From Halomonas litopenaei (lineage in GTDB: Bacteria > Pseudomonadota > Gammaproteobacteria > Pseudomonadales > Halomonadaceae): 64,000 nt of DNA. The notes under the pieces were generated by a model. That model was given only the letters and a program-made list of their open reading frames with translations, was not told the origin of the DNA and made no database searches. The position numbers and the translations under genes are program-made. Shown piece by piece: positions 36,680 to 45,653 of the stretch; positions within the stretch are counted from its first letter, which is position 1, and each line of letters starts with the position of its first letter. The stretch spans positions 124,001 to 188,000 of the forward strand of contig NZ_JAEKJT010000007.1 of assembly GCF_017303055.1 (NCBI RefSeq), read 5' to 3'.

Positions 36680-37945
36680 TCAGCCCGGCGAATGGGACTC
36701 GCCCAGCAGCAGCTCCACAGCAGCATCCATCAGCTCCTGGCGCTCGTCGGCCGCCGCGCCTCGCAGCGCCAGGGTCGGCTGGTGCAACAGGCGATTGGTC
36801 AACTGGTGGGCCAGCCGCCGAACCACGGCCTCAGGGTCTTCCCCCTTGGCCAGCCGCTCCAGGGCCTGAGCCTGGGCCTCGTCGCGCAGCGCCTCGCCCT
36901 TGGCACGCACGTCACGAATCACTTCACCGGCGCCACGAACGCGGCGCTCCTTGTGCCAGTGGGTAACGCCATGCTCGATCAGCGATTCTGCCTGATCCGC
37001 GGCCACCTGGCGGTGGCGGCGATTTTCCTCGATGACCTCCTGCAGGTCATCGACGGTATAAAGGAAGATATCGGACAGGTCCCCCACCTCGGGCTCAATG
37101 TCCCTCGGCACCGCGATGTCCACCATGAACACGGGGCGATGACGGCGACGCTTCAGCGCCCGCTCCACCATCCCCTTGCCCAGTATCGGCAGCGGCGCCG
37201 CCGTAGAAGAGATCACGATGTCGGCATGTTCCAGCGCCTCGGGAATTTCATCGAGGCTGATGGCGGTGCCACCCAGGGCACCGGCCAGCACGCTGGCGCG
37301 CTCGCGGGTGCGATTGGCCACGGTCAACTGCTGCACCCCCGCCTCGTGCAGATGGCGGGCCACCAGCTCGATGGTCTCGCCCGCCCCGATCAGCAGCGCT
37401 CGGGCGCGACCGAAATCATCGAAAATGCGACTGGCCAGACTGACGGCGGCATACGCCACCGACACCGGGTTCTCACCGATGGCCGTCTCGGTACGCACCT
37501 GCTTGGCGACGGCAAAGGTATGTTGAAACAGTCGCTCGAGCTCTCCCCCCAGCCCCTGCGCCTCGCGCGCCGCCTGATAGGCGTCCTTGATCTGCCCCAG
37601 AATCTGAGGCTCACCCAGCACCATGGAATCGAGACCTACCGCCACACGCATCAGGTGTCGGGCGGCATCCCCATCCAGATAATGGTAGGCGCAGTGCAAC
37701 AGCTCTTCTCGGGGTAGAGCGTGAAACCGGCTGAGCCAATCAAGTACATCCGACTCGCCGCGAGCATCGGTGACGCAGTACAGCTCGGTACGGTTACAGG
37801 TCGACAGCACCGCCGCTTCGTGCACACCAGGCAGCGCGCGCAGCTCGCTGAGCGCCAGCGTCAGCTGCGAGGGGCCAAAAGCCACCTTTTCGCGCACCTC
37901 GATGGCGGCGGTTCGATGATTGATGCCAAGGGCGAGCAGGGTCAT
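36680..37945 (-). CDS. hemA: Glutamyl-tRNA reductase
   Basis: First committed enzyme of the C5 tetrapyrrole pathway; reduces Glu-tRNA to glutamate-1-semialdehyde with NADPH. It has 421 residues with GINHRTA at residues 7-13, nucleophile Cys50 in LSTCNRTE, the NADPH site LLIGAGETIELVARHL, and the FMVDIAVPRDIEP block. The ATG at 37945 matches the family start MTLLALGINHRTA; a longer frame upstream (to 38002) is not family-like. Divergent from the TPR lipoprotein gene. Confidence 0.97.
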   Translation of the reverse strand: MTLLALGINHRTAAIEVREKVAFGPSQLTLALSELRALPGVHEAAVLSTCNRTELYCVTDARGESDVLDWLSRFHALPREELLHCAYHYLDGDAARHLMRVAVGLDSMVLGEPQILGQIKDAYQAAREAQGLGGELERLFQHTFAVAKQVRTETAIGENPVSVAYAAVSLASRIFDDFGRARALLIGAGETIELVARHLHEAGVQQLTVANRTRERASVLAGALGGTAISLDEIPEALEHADIVISSTAAPLPILGKGMVERALKRRRHRPVFMVDIAVPRDIEPEVGDLSDIFLYTVDDLQEVIEENRRHRQVAADQAESLIEHGVTHWHKERRVRGAGEVIRDVRAKGEALRDEAQAQALERLAKGEDPEAVVRRLAHQLTNRLLHQPTLALRGAAADERQELMDAAVELLLGESHSPG

Positions 37946-38068
37946 GCGTTCGACGTCTTCATCAGCGGGTGTCTGGGGTGGTCCAGTGAACCACTCCTGC
38001 AAGGCGCCCTATCCTACCATAGGGTGTGGCGAGCTCGCTCCCTTGTCGCCGCCTTAAGGTATTGACCT

Positions 38069-38096
38069 TTGCCAAGAGACGCCAAGCCGTTATGCT
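38069..38096 (+). promoter_or_regulatory. Promoter of the TPR lipoprotein-lolB operon
   Basis: -35 TTGCCA (38069-38074), 16-nt spacer, -10 TATGCT (38091-38096), about 25 nt before the start codon of the TPR lipoprotein gene. Confidence 0.5.
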
Positions 38097-38126
38097 GGGA
38101 TTCCTGATGGAAAAGATGATGCCTCA

Positions 38127-39884
38127 ATGCCTTCGAACGCGCGCCAAGGAATGCCAGCCCGCACCCTGCTTGCCCTGTCGCTGACAGCGTGGCTTGCCGG
38201 CTGCCAAAGCGTCTCCTATAGCCCCAGCGGCAGCGCCTATGACATGGCATCCGACGACCCGATGGCGGGCGCTCCCCCGATCACCCGGGGGCTCGACGCT
38301 GAAGGCCTGTCGACCCTGTTGATCGCGGAGATGGCTGGCCAGCGCGGCGACTATCGTCGAGCCACCGAAGGCTATCTGGCCGCCGCCGAACGCTATCGCT
38401 CGCCGGCCCTGGTCGAGCGCGCCACCCTGGCGGCACGCTTTACCGACGATACCGCCTTGATCGAACGCGCAGCGCGCCAGTGGCAGTCGGTCTCGCCAGA
38501 AGCTCCAGTGGCGGCTCAGATTCTCGGCAACCTGGCGGGCAGCCGCGGCAACTGGACAGAAGCGCTGCAGCAGCGACTGATCGCCCCCGGGGAAGACGAC
38601 ATTACCCGCTTCGTCGACACCGCTCTGTCCAGCGGCGCCGATCCTCAGGCGCTGGCGGCACAATTGAACGAGGCGTTGACCACCGGTCAGCGCGACGCGC
38701 GCCAACGGGACGACCTGCAGCTGGCCTTGGCCCTGACCGATTCCGCCTCGGGCAACCACGACGCGGCACAGCGGCGAATTGCCGCACTCGATGCCAGCAG
38801 CCGTAACAGCACCCAGGGACTGCTGGCGGAATCACGCATCGCTCTGGATGCAGGCCGCTACCAGCAGGCTCGCAGCACCGCACGCCGCGGCCTTGACCAA
38901 TCACCGGAAGATCCTCGCTTCCTTCTTCTTATGGCGCGAGCCGACATCCGTCTGGGCAACCTGACCTCGGCCGAGGGGAACACCGACACGCTGCTGGATA
39001 CCCGCGGCGACAATCCGCTGCTGCGGGTCGGCCTGGCCCAGCTCTACCTGGAAGAAGGCCATCGCGCGCCGGCCCGACGTCTGCTGCTGCCGCTGGTCGA
39101 TGACCCCCAGGCGCCCAGCGCCCTCTATTTATTACTCGGCAGCATCGCCGAGCAGGAAGGCGACGTCGATAACGCCCTGCTGTACTACCGGCGAGTCCCC
39201 CCTGGGCCCGACTTCCTGCTGTCCCGTCAGCGGGCGGCCAGCATGCTGATCGAGGCCGATCGACTGCTGGATGCGCGCGCGTTCCTGCGGGTCGAACGCC
39301 TGCGCCACGATGAGGCCTATACCGGCCTGGTGGTCACCGAAGTCCAACTGCTCGACCAGCAGGGCATGAATGCCCAGGCCGAGACATTGCTCAATCGCGA
39401 ACTGACCCGCACACCGGAAGACGGTGACCTGCGCTACTTCCGCGCCATGCGCGCCTGGACCGAGGGAGACATGGACACGTCGGAACAGGATCTACGCACT
39501 CTGGTCGAACAGCAGCCGGACAATGCGGTCGCCCTCAATGCCCTTGGCTATACCTTGGCAGATGCAGGCGACCCTGATGACTTCGCCGAGGCAAGGCGAC
39601 TGATTCAGCGCGCCTACGAACTGTCGCCGGACAATCCGGCGATTCTCGACAGCCTGGGCTGGATCGCCTATCGCGAAGGCAAGCCTGAGGTCGCGCTACC
39701 CTGGATTGAACAGGCCTGGCGCCAGATTCCGGACCAGGAAGTGGCGGCCCACCTGATTGAGGTGCTGTGGGACCTTGGCGAGCGCGAACGCGCCCGCGAC
39801 CTGCTCAAGCAGGCGCAGGAACGCTTCGAGGAACGCCCGCTGATTGTCGACCTGCTGGATCGACGGCCTGAAATTGCCCCCTGA
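38127..39884 (+). CDS. Tetratricopeptide-repeat lipoprotein
   Basis: Envelope protein of 585 residues. A lipoprotein signal ends in AWLAGCQS (Cys about 29). The rest is a chain of TPR-like helical pairs, for example LIAEMAGQRGDYRRATEGYLAAAERY, LAQLYLEEGHRAPARRLL and LGYTLADAGDPDDFAEARRLIQRAYELSPDNPAILDSLGWIAYREGK. The ATG at 38127 precedes a basic n-region; a second ATG at 38151 is possible. Upstream of lolB and ispE, as in Pseudomonas and Halomonas. Probable role in outer-membrane assembly or protein interaction; not proven. Confidence 0.88.
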   Translation: MPSNARQGMPARTLLALSLTAWLAGCQSVSYSPSGSAYDMASDDPMAGAPPITRGLDAEGLSTLLIAEMAGQRGDYRRATEGYLAAAERYRSPALVERATLAARFTDDTALIERAARQWQSVSPEAPVAAQILGNLAGSRGNWTEALQQRLIAPGEDDITRFVDTALSSGADPQALAAQLNEALTTGQRDARQRDDLQLALALTDSASGNHDAAQRRIAALDASSRNSTQGLLAESRIALDAGRYQQARSTARRGLDQSPEDPRFLLLMARADIRLGNLTSAEGNTDTLLDTRGDNPLLRVGLAQLYLEEGHRAPARRLLLPLVDDPQAPSALYLLLGSIAEQEGDVDNALLYYRRVPPGPDFLLSRQRAASMLIEADRLLDARAFLRVERLRHDEAYTGLVVTEVQLLDQQGMNAQAETLLNRELTRTPEDGDLRYFRAMRAWTEGDMDTSEQDLRTLVEQQPDNAVALNALGYTLADAGDPDDFAEARRLIQRAYELSPDNPAILDSLGWIAYREGKPEVALPWIEQAWRQIPDQEVAAHLIEVLWDLGERERARDLLKQAQERFEERPLIVDLLDRRPEIAP

Positions 39885-39982
39885 CAGTACCAGGCGTCTG
39901 CCGGGTAGGTGACCGCCCTCCCCCGCAACGCTCTACCTTTATTCTCATAGTGTGTCTCCCGATGACCCGCAAGGACCCCGCG

Positions 39983-40597
39983 ATGATGCCTTCTCTACGA
40001 CTTCCCACTATCGCCCTTAGCCTTTCTTTATTGGCTGGCTGCGCCACCTCCCAGAGCGTGACCGAGCCGCGCACCGAGCGCGAAGCCGGCGACTGGGAAG
40101 CGCAGCTGTCCCAGGTGGAAGCCTTTACCGCCTGGAACCTGACCGGCAAGGTGGGACTGCGCACCCCTGAAGACTCCACCAGCGCCAACCTGGACTGGCG
40201 CCAGACGCCCTACCACTACCGCCTGCTGGTGACGGGACCGATGGGCGCCGGTCGCAGCACCCTGGAAGGCCGTGACGGCCGCGTCTCGTTGACGACCAGC
40301 GAAGGGCGCTTCGAGGCCGACAGCCCCGAAGCCCTGATGGAACAGCGCCTGGGCTGGTCACTGCCGGTGTCCAGTCTGACCGACTGGGTAAGAGGACTGC
40401 CCGCCGACAACAGCGACCACCGCATGACAGAAGATGAGCTCGGCTTTCCTGCCACCCTGGAACAGGACGGCTGGGAGATCGACTATCGTGGTTGGGAAGA
40501 TGTGTCTGGTACCTGGCTGCCGCGCCGGTTGGTCATGACCTACGACGATCTGCGAGCCACTCTGGTGGTCAATCAGTGGCAACCGCTCGAAGAATGA
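39983..40597 (+). CDS. lolB: Outer-membrane lipoprotein receptor LolB
   Basis: Accepts lipoproteins from LolA and inserts them in the outer membrane. It has 204 residues with the lipobox LSLLAGCAT (Cys about 21) and typical segments WNLTGKVGLRTPEDSTSANLDW, LVTGPMGAGRSTLEG, and GWEIDYRGWEDVSGTWLPRRL. The ATG at 39983 has AAGGA 8 nt upstream; an ATG at 39962 is in frame. In the conserved lolB-ispE-tRNA-Gln-prs order. Confidence 0.93.
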   Translation: MMPSLRLPTIALSLSLLAGCATSQSVTEPRTEREAGDWEAQLSQVEAFTAWNLTGKVGLRTPEDSTSANLDWRQTPYHYRLLVTGPMGAGRSTLEGRDGRVSLTTSEGRFEADSPEALMEQRLGWSLPVSSLTDWVRGLPADNSDHRMTEDELGFPATLEQDGWEIDYRGWEDVSGTWLPRRLVMTYDDLRATLVVNQWQPLEE

Positions 40598-40617
40598 CGC
40601 GCACCTTTGCTTAAGCC

Positions 40618-40743
40618 ATGACGCAAACCATCACCCACGCCATCACCCACGCCATCGCTCGGCCTGTCACCAGGGCAGTCATGTGGGCAGTCATTCCAGC
40701 AGTCATTCGAGCAGCCGCGGCTGCTCGACGGCACGACCAGTAA
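40618..40743. repeat. 12-nt tandem repeats in the lolB-ispE gap
   Basis: Two copies of CATCACCCACGC (40629-40652), then three copies of a GCAGTCATnnnn unit (40675-40710). An ATG-to-TAA frame of 41 codons spans exactly this stretch, with the 12-nt units in frame (repeating AVxx and ITHA). No ribosome site is evident and the peptide is low-complexity, so I do not call it a gene. Confidence 0.6.
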
Positions 40744-40750
40744 AGGCAAT

Positions 40751-41638
40751 ATGGCCATGCCCCAGCCACCCACCACCGCCACGCGGCTGACCTTGCCCGC
40801 CCCGGCGAAGCTAAACCGCATGCTGCATATCGTCGGCCGTCGAGCCGACGGCTATCACGAGCTGCAGACGCTATTCCAGTTCCTCGACCATGGCGACGAC
40901 ATTACCATCGAGCTGCGCGAGGATGGCCAGCTGGTGCTGGACGCTGCCCTCGACGGCGTTGCTCCCCAGGACAACCTGGTGTGGCGCGCCGCCAGACACC
41001 TGCAACAGACCAGCGGCTGCCACCTCGGCGCTACGCTCTCGGTAACCAAGCGGCTGCCCATGGGGGGTGGCCTGGGCGGCGGAAGCAGCGATGCTGCCAG
41101 CGTGCTGGCAGGACTCAACCATCTATGGGGTCTGGGCATCCCTCGCCCGCAGCTGGCTGAGCTTGGGCTCAGCCTCGGCGCCGACGTTCCGGTCTTCGTC
41201 AACGCCCACGCCGCCTGGGCCGAGGGCATCGGTGAGCGCCTGACCCCGGTGGACCTCGATACCCCCTGGTTTGTGGTCGTGCACCCCGGTATCAGCGTAT
41301 CGACCCCCGCGGTCTTCACTGCGCCAGAATTGACACGGAACACCCCCGCCATTACCATGGCGCGCGCACTCAAGGGGGGAGCGTCGAGCTGGCGCAACGA
41401 TTGCGAAGACACTGTCAGGCAGCGCTATCCTGACGTGGCTCGTGCCTTGGACTGGCTGAACACCCGGGCGCCGTCGATGTTGACGGGTACCGGAGCATGT
41501 GTTTTTGCCCGTCTGACGTCGGAAGCCGACGCGGTGGCGCTGCTTGAAGCAATAGAGCAGCAGCAACCGGACTGGCACGCCTTCAAGGCCAAGGGCCTGA
41601 ATCGATCGCCTCTCCTCGACGCCCTGCCCGATGATTGA
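40751..41638 (+). CDS. ispE: 4-diphosphocytidyl-2-C-methyl-D-erythritol kinase IspE
   Basis: GHMP kinase of the non-mevalonate isoprenoid pathway, 295 residues. Key segments are PAPAKLNRMLHIVGRRADGYHELQT at the N-terminus, the ATP loop PMGGGLGGGSSDAA, LGADVPVFV, and the late TGTGACVFA motif. Start at the first ATG, with AAAGG just upstream. Between lolB and tRNA-Gln. Confidence 0.96.
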   Translation: MAMPQPPTTATRLTLPAPAKLNRMLHIVGRRADGYHELQTLFQFLDHGDDITIELREDGQLVLDAALDGVAPQDNLVWRAARHLQQTSGCHLGATLSVTKRLPMGGGLGGGSSDAASVLAGLNHLWGLGIPRPQLAELGLSLGADVPVFVNAHAAWAEGIGERLTPVDLDTPWFVVVHPGISVSTPAVFTAPELTRNTPAITMARALKGGASSWRNDCEDTVRQRYPDVARALDWLNTRAPSMLTGTGACVFARLTSEADAVALLEAIEQQQPDWHAFKAKGLNRSPLLDALPDD

Positions 41639-41654
41639 GGCAGGACGTTATTGC

Positions 41655-41729
41655 TGGGGTATCGCCAAGCGGTAAGGCACCGGTTTTTGGTATCGGCATG
41701 CGGAGGTTCGAATCCTCCTACCCCAGCCA
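41655..41729 (+). tRNA. tRNA-Gln (anticodon TTG)
   Basis: 75-nt tRNA with encoded CCA. Acceptor arms TGGGGTA / TACCCCA, D-arm CGCCAAGCGGTAAGGCA, anticodon stem CCGGT / ATCGG around TT-TTG-GT, T-arm GGAGGTTCGAATCCTCC. It lies between ispE and prs, the common gammaproteobacterial site for tRNA-Gln. Confidence 0.97.
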
Positions 41730-41801
41730 ACTTCCTTCTGAGTCCTGGACTCACTCCCCCAGACTCACACTGAAGACCCAACACAGCAAAGGTGGCTGCG
41801 C

Positions 41802-42743
41802 GTGTCAAAATTGATGGTTTTCGCCGGGAATGCCAACCCCGAACTCGCCCGTAAGGTCGCCGAGAGCCTGGACAGCCGGCTTGGCAATGCCACGGTCGGT
41901 CAGTTCAGCGACGGAGAGGTCGCGGTCGAGATCAACGAGAACGTGCGCGGCAAGGATGTCTTTGTCCTGCAGTCCACCTGTGCACCGACCAACGACAACC
42001 TGATGGAACTGATCCTGATGGTTGACGCCCTGCGCCGGGCCTCCGCTACCCGTATCACGGCAGTGGTGCCCTACTTCGGCTATGCCCGCCAGGATCGCCG
42101 CGTGCGCTCTGCCCGTGTACCGATCTCGGCCAAGATCGTCGCCGACATGATGGTCAAGGCGGGCGTTGACCGGGTGATGACCATGGACCTGCACGCCGAT
42201 CAGATCCAGGGCTTCTTCGATGTTCCGGTCGACAACGTCTACGGTTCACCGATCCTGCTCGACGACATCGAGCGCCAGAACTACGACGATCTGGTAGTGG
42301 TCTCCCCCGACGTTGGCGGCGTTGTCCGCGCACGTGCCATCGCCAAGCAGCTGAACGCTGATCTGGCGATCATCGACAAGCGTCGTCCCCAGGCCAACCA
42401 GGCTCAGGTGATGCATATCATCGGTGATATTCAGGACCGCACCTGTGTGGTCGTGGACGACATGATCGACACCGCTGGCACCCTGTGCAAGGCCGGTGAG
42501 GCCCTCAAGGATCACGGCGCGCGCCGTGTGGTGGCCTATGCCACCCACCCGATCCTGTCTGGCCCTGCGGTGGACAACATTTCCGAGTCGGTTCTGGACG
42601 AGGTCGTGGTGGCAGACACCATCCCGCTGTCCGAAACCGCTCGTCGCAGCGGGCGTATTCGCCAGCTGAGCGTGGCCGGCCTGATCGCGGAAGCGATTCG
42701 CCGTGTCAGCAATGAAGAATCCGTCAGCGCGATGTTCCACTGA
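41802..42743 (+). CDS. prs: Ribose-phosphate pyrophosphokinase
   Basis: Makes PRPP from ribose 5-phosphate and ATP. It has 313 residues: [15 protein letters not shown]-terminus, [24 protein letters not shown] (divalent metal and ATP site) and the PRPP loop [16 protein letters not shown] start at 41802 with AAAGGTG upstream is required to keep the family N-terminus. A GC-rich hairpin (42779-42795) lies between it and rplY. Confidence 0.97.
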   Translation: MSKLMVFAGNANPELARKVAESLDSRLGNATVGQFSDGEVAVEINENVRGKDVFVLQSTCAPTNDNLMELILMVDALRRASATRITAVVPYFGYARQDRRVRSARVPISAKIVADMMVKAGVDRVMTMDLHADQIQGFFDVPVDNVYGSPILLDDIERQNYDDLVVVSPDVGGVVRARAIAKQLNADLAIIDKRRPQANQAQVMHIIGDIQDRTCVVVDDMIDTAGTLCKAGEALKDHGARRVVAYATHPILSGPAVDNISESVLDEVVVADTIPLSETARRSGRIRQLSVAGLIAEAIRRVSNEESVSAMFH

Positions 42744-42862
42744 GCCTGCGAAAGGCCAGCACATTGCGCGGGTAACGCGCCCCGGTCTCCGGGGCACCTG
42801 GAACCATCGAGGTCTGGTCGCGGGCTCGGTGGCTTCCTTACTTTTAGCCAAGAGGCAAATCC

Positions 42863-43552
42863 ATGTCTGACTACAAACTTACCGCCAACGTTCGTAACGA
42901 CCTGGGGAAAGGTGCGAGCCGCCGCCTGCGTCGTGCGAACCAGCAAGTGCCTGCCATCATCTACGGTGGAGAGAAGACGCCGCAGCCCATCGCTGTGGAC
43001 AAGACCGCCTTCTACAAGGCCTTGGAAGAAGAAGCCTTCTTCTCCTCCGTCATCACCCTTGAGGTAGATGGCAAGGCCCAGCAGGTTGTCGTGCGTGACC
43101 TCCAGCGTCACCCGTACAAGCCGCTGGTGACCCACGCTGACTTCCTGCGTGTCGATGCGACTCACGAGATCACCATGCGCGTACCGCTGCACGTGGTCGG
43201 TCAGGACGAGTCCAAGGCGCTCAAGGAGCAGGACGGTGAACTGCACCAGCTGGCCAACGACGTTGAAATCAGCTGCCTGCCGAAAGATCTGCCCGACTAC
43301 CTCGAAGTCGACATCGCCGGCCTGGAGCTGGGCAGCACTCTGCACCTGTCCGACCTCAAGGCGCCGGCTGGCGTCACCATCGTCGAGCTGACTTACGGCG
43401 AAGACCATGACCAGGCCATCGTCAACGTGACCAAGGCCAAGGCCATGCAGTCCGACGAAGAAGCTGCCGAGGACGAAGCTGCCGCCGCTGATGCCAGCGC
43501 CGACGCTGCCGAGGAAGCGAAGAACGAAGGCGAAGAAGGCGACAAGGAGTAA
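42863..43552 (+). CDS. rplY: Ribosomal protein L25/general stress protein Ctc
   Basis: 5S-rRNA-binding protein in the long (Ctc/TL5) form, 229 residues. The N-terminal L25 domain contains [20 protein letters not shown]; a C-terminal beta domain and a long acidic Glu/Ala tail (residues about 190-229) follow. AAGAGG precedes the ATG. A strong terminator follows the stop. Confidence 0.95.
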   Translation: MSDYKLTANVRNDLGKGASRRLRRANQQVPAIIYGGEKTPQPIAVDKTAFYKALEEEAFFSSVITLEVDGKAQQVVVRDLQRHPYKPLVTHADFLRVDATHEITMRVPLHVVGQDESKALKEQDGELHQLANDVEISCLPKDLPDYLEVDIAGLELGSTLHLSDLKAPAGVTIVELTYGEDHDQAIVNVTKAKAMQSDEEAAEDEAAAADASADAAEEAKNEGEEGDKE

Positions 43553-43570
43553 TCCCTGTCCGCTTGATTC

Positions 43571-43600
43571 AAGGGCCACTGCGGTGGCCCTTTTCGTTTT
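43571..43600 (+). terminator. Rho-independent terminator after rplY
   Basis: Stem AAGGGCCAC / GTGGCCCTT with loop TGCG, followed by TTCGTTTT. Positioned 19 nt after the rplY stop. Confidence 0.85.
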
Positions 43601-43679
43601 CATCGATCGCTTTGCCCAGCGTCGCGCCGCCGAGGCCCTGAGCAAAGCGCTTGCCCGCACCGCGGCCGGAGACATGAGC

Positions 43680-44264
43680 ATGACACGGATCAAGGCACTG
43701 ATTGGCCTGGCCAATCCCGGCGCCCAGTATGAGGCGACCCGCCACAACGCTGGCGCATGGCTGGTAGAGGAAGTGGCCCGCCAGGCGTCTGCCGAGCTAC
43801 GCCCGGAAAAGAAGTTTCTTGGGCTTTATGCCAAGGCCTTTGTGGAAGGACAAGACCTGCACCTGCTGGTACCGACGACCTACATGAATCGCTCCGGCGC
43901 CGCCGTGGCCGCCCTCGCCAATTTCTTCAAGCTGGCCCCTGACGAGATGCTCGTCGCCCATGATGAACTCGACCTGCCCCCTGGCAGCGCCCGCTACAAG
44001 CAGGGCGGCGGCCACGGTGGACACAACGGCCTGCGCGACATCATCAGCGCACTGGGCAATGACAAGTCGTTCCATCGTGCGCGCATCGGCATCGGCCATC
44101 CGGGCAGTGCCAATCTGGTCACCAACTACGTGCTTGGCCGTCCCGGCAAGAGCGAGCGAGAGGCGATCGACGGCGCGCTGATCGAGTGCCTGGCGACACT
44201 GCCCCAGGCCCTGGCGGGCGACTGGGCCAAGGCGATGAATCGCCTGCACAGCCATTCGGCCTGA
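43680..44264 (+). CDS. pth: Peptidyl-tRNA hydrolase
   Basis: Recycles peptidyl-tRNA released from stalled ribosomes. It has 194 residues, as in E. coli. Active-site segments are GLANPGAQY (Asn), TRHNAGAW (catalytic His), TYMNRSG, VAHDELDLPPG (Asp) and GGGHGGHNGLRDI. ATG at 43680 has GGAG 9 nt upstream; another ATG two codons earlier is close to the same site. Confidence 0.96.
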   Translation: MTRIKALIGLANPGAQYEATRHNAGAWLVEEVARQASAELRPEKKFLGLYAKAFVEGQDLHLLVPTTYMNRSGAAVAALANFFKLAPDEMLVAHDELDLPPGSARYKQGGGHGGHNGLRDIISALGNDKSFHRARIGIGHPGSANLVTNYVLGRPGKSEREAIDGALIECLATLPQALAGDWAKAMNRLHSHSA

Positions 44265-44387
44265 CGACAGACTCCCGCGGCAGCGCTCAGCGGGTCGAGA
44301 CAGGCTGTCACTCTGCCACTCGACGTCATACACTGATGCGCTTTCTGCGATGACTCGACTTCCTTCACCTTATTTCAGGAATCACCC

Positions 44388-45479
44388 ATGGGATTCAACT
44401 GCGGCATCGTTGGCCTGCCCAATGTCGGCAAGTCCACCCTCTTCAACGCCCTGACCAAGTCCGGCATCGACGCCGAGAACTTCCCGTTCTGCACCATCGA
44501 GCCCAATGTCGGCATCGTGCCGATGCCGGATCCGCGTCTCGATAAGCTGGCGGAGATCGTCAAGCCGGAGAAGGTCGTACCGACCACCATGGAATTCGTG
44601 GATATTGCCGGCCTGGTCGCCGGCGCGTCCAAGGGTGAAGGCCTCGGCAACCAGTTCCTCGCCAATATCCGGGAGACCCAGGCCATCGCCCACGTGGTCC
44701 GCTGCTTCGATAACGACAACGTCATCCACGTGGCCAACCAGGTCGATCCGGCGGCGGATATCGAGACCATCAACCTGGAACTGGCCCTGGCCGACCTGGA
44801 TACCGTGGAAAAGGCCATCCAGCGCCTGGTTCGCGTGGTCAAGGGCGGCGACAAGGACGCCATCGCCACCAAGGCGGTGCTCGACCGCATCCAGCCTCAC
44901 CTGGCAGAAGGCCAGCCGCTGCGCAGCTTCGATCTCTCTGACGACGAGAAGAAGCAGATCAAGAGCTTTGGTTTCCTGACGCTCAAGCCCACCATGTACA
45001 TCGCCAACGTCAACGAGGATGGATTCGACAACAATCCTTACCTCGACGTGGTGAAGGGGATTGCCGAGGCGGAAGGCGCGGTAGTGGTGCCTGTGTGCAA
45101 CCAGCTCGAGGCAGAGATCGCCGAACTCGACGACGAGGAACGTGAGATGTTCCTGGCCGAGATGGGCATGGAAGAGCCCGGCCTCGATCGCGTGATTCGC
45201 GCTGGCTACGCGCTGCTGGGTCTGCAGACCTACTTCACGGCGGGTGTGAAGGAAGTGCGTGCCTGGACCGTCAAGGTCGGCGCGACGGCCCCGGAAGGCG
45301 CTGGCGTCATTCATACCGATTTTCAGAAAGGCTTCATCCGTGCCGAAGTCGTGGCCTACGAAGACTTTGTCAGCCTCAACGGTGAGCAGGGTGCGAAGGA
45401 CGCCGGCAAGTGGCGCCTGGAAGGCAAGGACTACGTGCTGAAAGACGGTGACGTGGTGCACTTCCGCTTCAACGTCTGA
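44388..45479 (+). CDS. ychF: Ribosome-binding ATPase YchF/OLA1
   Basis: Obg-related P-loop protein that prefers ATP, 363 residues. G1 is [15 protein letters not shown]3 is [21 protein letters not shown], the coiled-coil insert spans residues about 130-190, and the C-terminal TGS domain ends [23 protein letters not shown] ribosome site. Usual neighbour of pth. The terminator at 45597 follows. Confidence 0.97.
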   Translation: MGFNCGIVGLPNVGKSTLFNALTKSGIDAENFPFCTIEPNVGIVPMPDPRLDKLAEIVKPEKVVPTTMEFVDIAGLVAGASKGEGLGNQFLANIRETQAIAHVVRCFDNDNVIHVANQVDPAADIETINLELALADLDTVEKAIQRLVRVVKGGDKDAIATKAVLDRIQPHLAEGQPLRSFDLSDDEKKQIKSFGFLTLKPTMYIANVNEDGFDNNPYLDVVKGIAEAEGAVVVPVCNQLEAEIAELDDEEREMFLAEMGMEEPGLDRVIRAGYALLGLQTYFTAGVKEVRAWTVKVGATAPEGAGVIHTDFQKGFIRAEVVAYEDFVSLNGEQGAKDAGKWRLEGKDYVLKDGDVVHFRFNV

Positions 45480-45502
45480 TCCAGGCGCGACACGCTTGGG
45501 CC

Positions 45503-45532
45503 TGAGCTGAGCTGAGCTGAGCTGAGCTGAGC
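45503..45532. repeat. (TGAGC)6 pentanucleotide microsatellite
   Basis: Six perfect TGAGC units in the gap between ychF and its terminator. Not in any gene. Confidence 0.9.
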
Positions 45533-45596
45533 GGGGCCTGAGGCCTGCCACCACTCGCTGGTGTCGAAATGCAGGCCCGGCCAGCACGATGACCAG

Positions 45597-45629
45597 AACG
45601 GCACCGAGGTACGCCTCGGTGCCGTTTTT
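45597..45629. terminator. Strong convergent terminator (ychF / dnaE2)
   Basis: Perfect 13-bp stem AACGGCACCGAGG / CCTCGGTGCCGTT with loop TACG, running into TTTTT on the plus strand, 25 nt before the end of the minus-strand dnaE2 gene. Confidence 0.9.
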
Positions 45630-45653
45630 GGTAGCACCAGAGCGAAACAGCAA

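Noticed and set aside
42779..42795. GCCCCGG-TCT-CCGGGGC hairpin before rplY as an L25 autoregulatory leader
   Set aside because: Short stem without other leader features; more likely a 3' structure of prs.
44382..45653. 423-codon frame on the minus strand
   Set aside because: Antisense to ychF, which is a clear family member; His/Gly/Val-rich shadow composition.
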